A stretch of 64,000 nucleotides of DNA from Rhinopomastus cyanomelas (Eukaryota; Chordata; Aves; Bucerotiformes; Rhinopomastidae), in assembly GCA_013400115.1 (NCBI GenBank), contig VXBP01001156.1, positions 124,001-188,000 on the forward strand. The letters are read 5' to 3'. Below the pieces are notes generated by a model. The model made no database searches and was not told where the DNA came from. It saw nothing but the letters and a program-made list of their open reading frames with translations. The translations under genes and the position numbers were made by a program. Positions 1 through 10,700 of this stretch are shown here, one piece after another (position 1 is the first letter of the stretch; every line of letters starts with the position of its first letter).

Positions 1-1643
1 TTTGTTCAGCTGCTTTTGAGTTACCTGACCAGGATCCTTAAGCTCTTCCTCACACAATAAAAAAGCATTTTCTATTGACGGTGGGATCCAAAGTAAACAA
101 ACTTCTGAAAAAATCTTTCCCACTCAGTTACAAAGACTTAACTCAGCTAATGCAAACAGTAGATGTTAAAACTTCCAGCTAGCTTATCGTTTCTGTCGCT
201 TCATGTAGAAGAACTTCTAACAGAACTAGCGCTGAGCAGCGCTCTGGACAACCCAGCACTGAGCCAAGAATAGCTGCCAGGTGCCTCTGAGAATGGCCTT
301 GGAGGCCTCAGCAAAGATGATAGGAGGCCTCAGCGAGGATGATAAGCGAGCAAACTAATCATAGAGGAATGTTAACCAGATTGTGGGAATCAGAGAATGG
401 GGCCGTGTTTGGGAAAGCTGGAGGGGCTGTCTGATCAGGTAGTTTGTTGATGATGGCCAATAGACTAGAGGACAGCTACGCGTGACAAAGGCCATGTACC
501 CAATGAGTGTAACCTCAGTGCCACGTGGACAGGGCATAACTGTATATAAGCAAGGCGGTTACGGGAATAAACAAGCTCAGCACCTTAACCATATTGGTGT
601 GCATGTCGTTGACTCGGCTAGCCCCTCGGAGGCCCCCCTGGTTACATCTTCTTATCACAAGTCCAGGAATAACTCTGGAATCGTAGCCCGTTTTTGCGTA
701 AATGTACACATACTTGGCTGCTAATACTACCAGAGGTTCCTCAGAATTCTAGTCAGATCAACTATAACATACTACGCAGGACTGATTTATGTAGATTCAG
801 GTGGGTACTGCCCTTAGCCAGTCTTTTTCCCACCAGAAATACTAGGTAATGATGGAAATCAGAATGCAGACACTTAAAGAGCAGTGCCATGCACAATTAA
901 GACTCCATGGTGATTGGTGTACGTATACACAAGCAGTAAAACAGATATACAAAAATAATGTGGGAAGTATACCATGTGATATGAGCTGTTTAATTCTGCT
1001 TTTAAACCCAGTTCTAACCTCTTTGTTTGATACTGCTGTCCTTTATTTCATCCTAATGTCAGTAGTTTCATATATTAAATTTTACATGTAAATTTAAGCC
1101 TTATTCCAGCCTGTAGCAAAATATTTTGAAAGACCCTCAGGCCATGATTTCTGGCACCAACTATCATTCCAAATAGTTTGTGAGTTTTTAGTTCTGTTGA
1201 TTTCAGTGATTTGGTTCTCAAGCAGCCATTAAGAACCATATTCCCTCATGCAGCTGGAGTTTCCCTACTCTGTTTTCCACCAGGAAGCATGTGGCTACAA
1301 AAACACTATGTAAATAAAGCACAAAGACACTGTGATAAAGCAAAAGAGAGGAGAGCATTTCATTTTGACAAAGGCTTAAGGAGTCCCTGTCTTATTAGAG
1401 CGCTCTTGCGTTCCTCCTTCTCTTTCTATAAAACTCAGAGTGTGAAATAGGAACTAAGGTAACACCTTGAGATCATGTACACACACGTTCCTGGTGCATG
1501 TATATTTTCACATATGTGGCATTAATTACAAGCAAGAATTGTAAGAAACTAATTGCACATTAAAAATATGAGGAAAGATCATCCAGGATCTCCTAACAGT
1601 AAGTGAACTGTAATGGTTTTATCTACAAAGTTTGTAATTTTAC
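1..1643 (-). other. ORC2: ORC2 intron, left part
   Basis: I found no ORC2 exon here; the segment expected after exon 11 is absent. It holds a solo LTR (about 204-657) and otherwise AT-rich sequence without recognisable coding or repeat features. Confidence 0.7.
204..657 (+). mobile_element. Solo LTR of an alpharetrovirus-like avian endogenous retrovirus
   Basis: A compact promoter and poly(A) arrangement is visible: TATATAA at 543-549, AATAAA at 566-571, then CCATATTGGTGTGCATGTCG, which resembles the R/U5 of avian leukosis-type LTRs (CCACATTGGTGTGCA). A possible 5' end is TGTAGAAG at 204. No internal retroviral coding sequence follows, so it is probably a solo LTR, in the ORC2 intron and antisense to the gene. 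Both boundaries are estimates; I could not identify a target-site duplication. Confidence 0.6.
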
Positions 1644-1740
1644 CTTCATTAAACCTTTTAATGATGAATTCAAGCTGGTCAAGGGGACTGCGGAAGGTTC
1701 CTATATGGTCCAGTACTTCCTCTGTGATGGAGTTGAGAAT
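1644..1740 (-). CDS. ORC2: ORC2 coding exon 11 (residues 345-376)
   Basis: It is 97 nt, phase 0 to phase 1, with acceptor TTTTCAG| and donor TGAAG|GTAAAA. It encodes [20 protein letters not shown] and then [12 protein letters not shown]. The next exon is not found between here and base 1, so the gene continues off the left edge. Confidence 0.95.
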
Positions 1741-4700
1741 CTGAAAAAGAAGTCCCATCTGAAGGGCTCTGACACTCAAGGACCTTGTGCAAAAAATGTG
1801 AAACTGACCCCTGACTATCATGAAGTAGATAATCTTATCTTTCCCACCAAATCCCCAAAACAGCCAACATAAAGCTGTTTTTTCAGAACAGTGGCAAGCT
1901 GGATTGATGGGTCAAGGCCAACTGTATAAGCTTGAATGAGGCCAAGTGCTGGGTCCTACACTGGAGTCACTACAATCCAGTGGCAATGCTACAGGCTTGT
2001 GAGAGAGTGACTGGAAAGCTGCTCAACAGAGACCTGGGAGTACTGATTGATCATTAGCTAAGTATGAGCCAGCAGTGTGCTCAGGTGGCCAAGGTCAATG
2101 CATCAGAAGGAACAGCTTGTATTGAAAACAGCACAGCCGCAAGGAGTAGAGAAGTGACTGCAACCCTGTACTTAGCACTGGTGAGGCCACACCTCAAGTA
2201 CTGGGTTCAGTTTGGGAGCAGGTACAAAGAAGGGCAACAAGATTGGCAAATGGTGTGGAGAACAAACTGTACAAGGAGTGTCTGAAGAAGCTTGGACTGT
2301 TTAGTATAAAGGAGGCTGATGAGAGACCTTATTGCTGTCTAGAATGACCTGAAAGTGTATTGTTAGAGAAAAGGGTCTTGGTCTCTTCTTACAAGTAACA
2401 AGAGATTAGACAAGATGAAATGGCCTCAAGCTGTGCCAGGGGAAGTACAGGCTACACATTAGGAAAAACTTGTTATTGAAAGGGTCATCAGGTCTTGGAA
2501 CAGGCTTCCCATGGATAAATACATCCCTGGATGTATTGAAAAAGATGTTTTAAAGTTGTGCAGAGATGGAGCTTAAGGACTTGGTTTAACAGTGAGCTTG
2601 GTACAGTTAAGATTATCGTTGGACTTGAACCTAAGAGTCTTTTCCAACCTGAATAATTCTATGATTCTATGAAAATAAGGTTTTAGAGGGATGACAAGAG
2701 TTAGCACAATTCCTTGGGGGGAAAAAAAGGGTTAATTTCTTTAAACTCTTAAGAAAGATTGAAACTGCTATCCAAAGAAGAGTTTTCTGCTATAGGATGC
2801 AGTAGGTTTCCTTAACAGTTTACACTGGAAAACTGTAGAGGTATCTGTTGTAACACAGGAACATTAGATTAAAGCTTTCCCCCACACTTACAGATCGCAC
2901 AGTGATGCTGGGGAAGTATCCATTAACTACAAGGTGCACAGACTCCTGGAGCATAGAGGTACGAAACTTCTCTAACAAACCATGCTTTGAGCCCAGTCCG
3001 TAAAGCACAATATTGAAACCCAAGCTGCAGAAAAGTGGGAAAATACACAAAATAAAAAAAAAGTAGAAGTCACTTTTCAGGTTCATACATTCATTAAGCA
3101 ACATGATCCACCACAATCTTGTCTCTAAAAATCTAATTATTCATCAACTCCAGGTACACTTTCAGCTCACAGCTGACAAATAAAGTTGGCTGCAAGGAAT
3201 CTGAAATGTGGCACATGTGGCACATGCATCCTTGTAAAAGAAGCGTTTTAGCAGCCTAGAGGCTCACAGATTTAGCTAAACATTTCTGAAAGAAAATTGT
3301 GGTTTCCTAATCTGATCTGCAGGCATAACTGCAAACAAAACTAAAGTATGCTCACATTCCTTTCTTATCCTAGTTGTTCCCCAGAGAAAGAGACAGTAAT
3401 GCATAAAGAGAACACGGCCGGGTATCACAAAGCTTCTGTTTTTTAGAAACATGAAAAGCATAATCTTGACCACAAAGACTACTATCAGGTCTGCCAAAGA
3501 TCACTGGGCAAAAGGTAAGTGTTCAACAACTGTCACTGACTTCAGTATCATCTATGGATTTGTAGCTTCTACGCTACCACATACATCCCTAACCTTGCCC
3601 AGAGTGGCAAGAGGATGAGTTCTATTTAACTCTCCAACCTTCATAGCTAATGTCTTTTTCATGTGCTCTGTCTCTTCCCATGAACCACAAATTTCTGCCT
3701 ACTCCACTCCTTTGCAGAGCTTCCACAGGGCTTTCTCCTCATCAACATCTCAGCACTTAACTTCAGAGCTGGTGCTCTGTCTTCTCCAAGCTGCTTCAGA
3801 ATCACAGAGCTCTCTATGGCCCCCATTTGGTTTTCTGGATGCTTACTCTTCTCTCCTTCCCATGAAGATGGACACAAACTCAGATAAAATGGATGTGCTG
3901 CTAACATTTCCATTTCAACAGTATTAATATTTCTTTCTGTCTAGATCATTAGGTACCACAGAAATTCAAAGTTAAGACTACACCATTCAGAACAGCCACT
4001 TATTGCAGGCACTGGTAGTGGGCTACTCAGTACCAACTTTGCTGCTGTAAGCAAAACTGTTCACAAAGGACACTTTTTTCAACAGCTATGTTCTCTGTCT
4101 TCTCTGTATTTATGTCACTTGTTTCTGAATACTCTTGAAGCTTGGTTTACAGAGGTACAGACAAACTAGCCAGGCAGAATGTAACCCCATCTCAGGCATT
4201 AGTTCAAGCAGTTAGTCAGGTTTTGTTTGGTCTACAGAAAACATTATACTAAATTATGTCATCTAATTTTAAATGTAAGCAATCAAACTCAAAAAGCCAC
4301 TTCTTAATTCATCCACGAGATGCTATTGATAGGACAGTAAGTTTATTAGCAGTGCCTGTTTACCTAACGGATTCTCATTGCATACTTACTGTAATTGCAG
4401 CATCCACTTGGAAAACAGGTTTTCATGCAGCTGGTTCAGCTCTTTGATTTCAGCAGCATAGGCAAGGGGAGCCTTTTTCAAAAGGTCATGCAGAGTTTGC
4501 TGTGTTGAGAAAGAAGACAGTCATTCACAGCTGAGAAAAAACAAGACATGTACGTGAAGTCCTTACAAATACTCCTCTAGTACGCTCTTGAGCTAGGAAG
4601 CATAATAATTTTAACTGATTATGCACTCCATTCTTGCTTTTTTCCAAGAACAGCCCTCTACAGCACAGTTTTACTACTGGAGAAACAAATCAGCGCTTAA

Positions 4701-7700
4701 GTAAACTTACTGCAGAAAACGGTAGATAGTTAGGTATCAGTTCTAGTCCTAGTCTGTGTTTCATCTCTCCCTGCCAAGCAGGGGAAAAATCACTACTGAA
4801 ATAATGCACACACAGCTTACACACAGCACCAAGCACCGTAGCAGGAAGATGTCACCACTACAAGCCTGTGTTTAAACAGCACAGTAGCATGACAAATGCT
4901 ATGTATAGTGGCCTCCTTTTCTCTTCAATTTTAACAGCTTTGCTTTCCACTCCCTTGCAGCAGAAGTTTACTCTTGATTTCCTTCCATAGCTCTTACGAA
5001 AGAACTTGGTGAGAATCCAGATGTTTCTTTGAGTAGCAAATCCAGACAATAGCAAGCATCAGGCAATCTGCACATATGCCATCTTTTAAGCACAAATGGG
5101 TGAAAAAAGCAGTCAGAGACAAGAGCTCCCAGTGTTTTACACACTTCCCTGGCACCTGTCCTTGTGTACCTGTCTCTGTAGGGTTCAACTGCTCACTCTG
5201 AACTTCCTTGTAGAAGTGACATATGATAAATACAGTGATTCAGACTTCACAGATGGACTGATTCTTAGGAACTGGAAATGGACAAAGTGCGTATCACAAA
5301 CAAGGTGACAACATTTAGAGCTGTTCCAGTGCTTCATGTGGCTTGTCACAGATAAAAAGGGCCGAGATTAAAAGGGCTCTTGCCTTTTTCCCTACAGTCC
5401 AGACAGCCTGTAATTCCCCTAAGCATATTATTGACAAAAATGCTGTTTTGGTGATAATTTTTAAGGCAGGCCTCCACAGCACTGCTTGTTTTTCTTCTCT
5501 GTTGCAGAAAGCAAACTTTAGCGTGTTCTGGTACTGCAGCTTTCATCTACCTGCTCACCTGATAGTGCGTTCTTGCTGCATTTTCCCTACTGTCTCAGGT
5601 TCAGACAACTGGGCACTACCCCTGCTCAGAGCAGCAGCAGGAGACATAATGCCTAAAGAGTACCTAAATCAGCCTTATCACCAAGAATGTAATCATCAGA
5701 AATAAAGTGAAAAATATGGAATTTTGATGAGAGAAATCTTCCAACAAATCAAAAGCTTCAGTATGATTCACTATGAAGCATACCTGAGTCAGTCTTCTTT
5801 TCTGCAACTTCTGCAGCGTTCTGTCTGAAGTGAGCACTTTGGAACTACTGTGAGCTTCAAAGTATTGCTCCACCAGGTTGCTCTAAAAAAAAGACAGCAA
5901 GATCAGCTGCACATGTCCTTCAATCCAGTTACCCCTCTCGCTCAGTACCCACAAACATGTTTGAAGATGGCCAACATGAGACAACAGAACAAGAAGGTAT
6001 TTACAAAAACAGCTTCTGCTGTAGCACTCTGCCAAAGCAAACCTAATCAGGTTGTTCTTTCCTGAAGACACAAGAAAATTCGGAGAGAGCAGAACACAGC
6101 AACAATTCTAGCAACAATTCTAAGGGCGTGTGAGGAAGCCTAGTGCTGGAAGGAAATCAGAAAATAAGGGTGGACACCAAGTTAGTAAGTCACGTGTGCT
6201 TATTCTGGTGTTAAAGCAGTCAATTTCTCCACCCTTTCTCAGTACAAGGTCTCCTGCTTTATTGACACATTAGAACGTCTCCTTCTGCAGCTACTCAGAA
6301 TACTGCTTACATGATGTCTGTCCTGCAGGGATTGCTCAGAAGCCAAGAGCCAACCCAGGTGCTTTGATTTGAAATGAGTCTAGCAATTTTCCACCTCCAG
6401 TTAGGTGTGGTCACTGACAGCTCACTGTCACTAAATACCCTTTCACACTTGTTAGCTCAGGGGAGCATTTTCTGCACACTCACCATCTTGTCCTCCTTAT
6501 TTTTTCTGGCTAAGGTATTTCGGGGATGAGGTGTAGATGCAGCCTTAGTTTTTGCTGGGGTCTTTTGACCTGATAAAACAGTGCTGACTTCTTTCTGATT
6601 TTCTTCATCCTCCTCCTCTGAGCAGGAAGCAGAGTATTCACTCTCACTTTCTAAACAGGGATCTGAAGCTACAGCATAAATTTAAGGTTCAAGGTTAGCA
6701 ACAACTTCCTTCACAGAACACATTTTGTACCACCTCAGTTTTCTGCAAACATTCTCTAGATGTTTTACAAGTACATGGTTCCCAAATATATTTCATGGAA
6801 AAGTAAAATCAATGCTTAAGAGGAATGCAAACAAATACAGTAATTTATTTCCCAGTTCTAGGCTCACAAACTACACAGTAAAGCTTGCTCCTTGATACCA
6901 GCTAAGAAACATAACCCTACCACAAAAAGTGACTACAAGTGGACAACAGAATCCCCTTTTTCTCTTCTGCATCTGTTTTCCCAAATGCCAACCATGCAAG
7001 ATGATTTATCATCTGGGTCACACTCTGCAAAAAAGGTTTTGTAGAAGACCTGTCAGTAATGTAGATTGAAGAGCACAGACAGAATCTGTGTCTCTCAACA
7101 CCAACATGAGAAATATAACATGAAATGCCATGTGCTACACTCTTCTCTGCATTCAATCAGAGTATATAGCCAACCATCTGTTGGAAACTTTACCATGAAT
7201 ATCCCAGCCACCATCAAGAAGTTACTGACTTTGTTCAAGCAGTTGTACCAGACTTCAGCACAGGTTACTGAGAGTTTTGTCTTTTTATTATGTTACTGAA
7301 GTTCAGCAACTCAGTACTTCTAACCTCCACTTAAGTAGCAACTGTTGTAGGCAAAAGGTCTACAAAAACTTCCTTAAAGGCATTTCTACACGCTGCAGGA
7401 TCAATCAGATTGCATCAGTAAGACTGTGACTACAGGCAGAAGCCCACCAGAAGGAACACTCCTCTGAAGACATTGCTCACTGACTGTGGGAGCTGATTGC
7501 AAAGACTGATCTTCACCTGCTAGCCTCTTTCGAAGTCTGTAAGGTGTGGTAGACAAAAATTCTTCCTTTTCACTCTGTAACAGTGAAGACAAAACATGCA
7601 TTAGACCACATGTCTCCTCAGAACAGCCCTCTGCCAACCAAAGAGCAGAATCAGGTTACATTTCCAAGCTATTTCAGCCCACAAGAAACTGGGAAAGCAG

Positions 7701-10700
7701 AGGCAGTAAGTATGAAGAACCATTCAGAGTTAGAGAGCGATGGATCAGGTTCCAAATGGGAGTTAATTCTTTCAACTAATGTCCCAAGCTGGAGGGTAGA
7801 AAAACATGAACTCTCCATCCAAGATGCCAAACTTGGCACCTAAGGAAGAGTCAAACCAAGCAAAGACAAACTGGAAATGGTTTGGTTCCCCGGGAACAAT
7901 AATTTTACACATCACATTGTCTACTTGAAGTCATTTGGAAGTCCGCCATTAATACAACTACCACAGTGACAGAAGACCACTCAGAATACTAAGCCCAGAA
8001 GTACAGGAAAGAGAACCCAAGCGACATGGGCTCATCAAGTTTTAGTAGCATGTCTTCTTTACTTATTTGTAAAGCACACATCTGACTTGGACACCCAATC
8101 CTATCCCCAATACTTAGGAAACACTTTTGTTAGTCCTGTCAAAACAGAGGTGAAATCATCAAAGAGCAAACACGGCATCCCTAAACAGCACCTCTTACAG
8201 GCACACCTCATCCTGAAACCTTATACTGCAGAAGCTGTGCACGTTTCTACCATGATACTGAACTATTTTTGACAGCCAGCTGTTTCACAGCAGCCTCTTT
8301 ATAACCACCACAGTTGGCAGTTCTGGACTGCACCTCTCTCTAGAATCACAAAAGATTACATCAACTTACACCTCTACCATTATCACTATTTTTTATAAAC
8401 CTGTGCGAAGAAACAGTACAACATCACAGCTCTTTCATTCTTGTCCTAACAGCACTCCTTCCAACTATGGCTGTTTCTTCCTTTGATGAGACAGTAGAAA
8501 GTGAGTTTACCCACACACTACGGGATTGTCTAACACTCTCATTTGCATTATGCACAAAAGTTATCTCCACCCGTGATAATTAATCTGTCAAACCCACTAT
8601 TTGCCAACTGACTCTACATTCCATAATGCTGATTAACAGTAGCTCTGGTTCTCACTTGAATGACTCCTGTCCAGTTGAATTAGGCAATACCACTGTACTG
8701 CGGATGAGGCTTTTCAAGGCCATTCCTTTTGACTAACAGGACAGTGTTACTCTGAACTTAAAAAAAACAACAAACCAGTTGCTGATTAAGCAGTGAGCAT
8801 AAGCCTTGAGTTTATGAAGTAGCTATTCATTAAATCTGACACCAAGGAGGCGAATAAGCCTTGAACGAGATAGTAAGCCAGAACAAGTGTCTTTTTTATC
8901 CTATGGTGAAGGTTCAAATAAAGATAAAAGAAGCAGATGCGTTCCTTGATGAGCAAGGAGCCCTCTGAGTTTGCGCAGGACTCAGAGTTCAGAAGAAGTT
9001 CATGGCGAGGAAGACTCACTACTTCATCCCTGAAACCCCAAGCCCACTCCACAAAAGACTGCGCCTGCTCAGATGGGAGGAGACCTAATTTGCATGAGAA
9101 GCGGGGACACGTTATGAAGATGTATAGGTGTATTGGGAAATCTAACGAATATGTATTGTTTTACAACATAAAGTCATGGTTTCGTAGCCAGTGGGTTTGT
9201 ACAATTTCCAAGAGGCATGAGCCCTGTGCAATAATAAATCACCTCCTCAAAAACTGTAGAGAGTTCTTGGGTCTTTCCGTACGTCACTTTCCAGAACTGC
9301 AGTTCGCTTTAAAAGTGAAGAAACCCAACAAAACCAAATCAAAAAATCCAAGGAAGGCAGTAATCACTCACCCTCTGTGACACTCTGTTTGAACTTGAGC
9401 ACTCTGAAAAGTAAGAATTAGCACTGTTCAGATTATTGTGTATTTTCAGCAACAGCATAAGATCATCCATCAGAAAAACAAGCATTCGCTATTGAAAGGT
9501 GCATGGCACCAGAGTGTCAGCTTCCTGGATGGTCAATCCTGTTAGGGAAGCATCTAGTTCCATGCAGGTAGGCAAGACAACAAAGACAGTGAAAATTATT
9601 ACAGTAGAAGGCAGCTTTAAATTCCATTCACAGCTTTGGGAAGGAAGAGGCTGAAAAATGCGTTAATGTCCTCTCCTTGACATCAGACTCCCTTTTTGAG
9701 CACAAAATAATACATTCTTGCTAGTGTCAACCTGTGCCGACTTCTCCCATATTTATTTCTTCCTAAAGCACTGTGCGCTTGCATATTATATAATAAGTGT
9801 TGATTTACAGACAAATACTCATACAGTCCTACCCATCTGGTGCTCAACACACCAGCCTTGCTTGTAGCTTTTGGAATTGCAAGCACTTCTGTTGAACACA
9901 GTGGAAATTATTTATTACAGAAACAGATGTGATAGAAGCTCCCGTTTTCTCTACACCAGCAGATGAAAACTAAACATCTGATACCTAGGTAAACCAAAGG
10001 CCATGCAGTTCAGTCTAGAATGTTAAGCTGACTAGAACACTCAAGCATGACAGAAGCTAGTACGTAAGCATCCAATCTACCACCCCAAAAGAAACATAAC
10101 CTCTGCTCACTCAGCTTCAGCTCCCCCAAGCATGACAGGACTTACTGCTGCTTTGAGGGGTTTTGCTTCTCTTCTCAGGGCACTTGGAGTTATCAATTAC
10201 AACACTTTGTCCTGGTGTCTGGGCTAATTCAGTCGCTGTAAGAAATTGGGGAAAGGGAAGAAGTTTAACACGTCAGGTACAAAAGTCCCAGTTCTGATTA
10301 GTCAGTCACAGAGCCACACGCCTCAAAAACTTCCTAAGTACTAGTTTCCTAGCTTTTTCAGGCTCTGCTCTAGATATTTCAATTTTTTTTCTAATCCCAA
10401 TGGTGAACGTAATCCTTCACAAAGATTTTCAAAGTCTGAAGTCCTCAGTTAATTAATTTTATAAGTACAGCTGAGGCACCGGCAGAGCACATTTCGTTCC
10501 CTGGAGGACCAACTACGTGTCTTTTTGAATCAGAGCAATGTTTGGTCATGCTCACTTGGCCTTTTAACTGCTCAGCTAGACATTGTCAAGAACCAGGAGC
10601 AGCAAACCCATCAGTTCTCCATGAGGCAAGTTCTTATATCCTATTTAACTCTTTCTGAACATGGAAGGGCCCCCTCATCCTGCTAACAGTCCCTCGAGAA

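Noticed and set aside
5343..5705. 120-codon plus-strand open frame
   Set aside because: It lies in an ORC2 intron on the opposite strand, has no family resemblance, and the true coding exon (5784-5882) is nearby on the other strand.
8937..9380. 147-codon plus-strand open frame
   Set aside because: It lies antisense in an ORC2 intron, overlaps the ORC2 microexon, and has low complexity and no recognisable domain or promoter; chance open frame.
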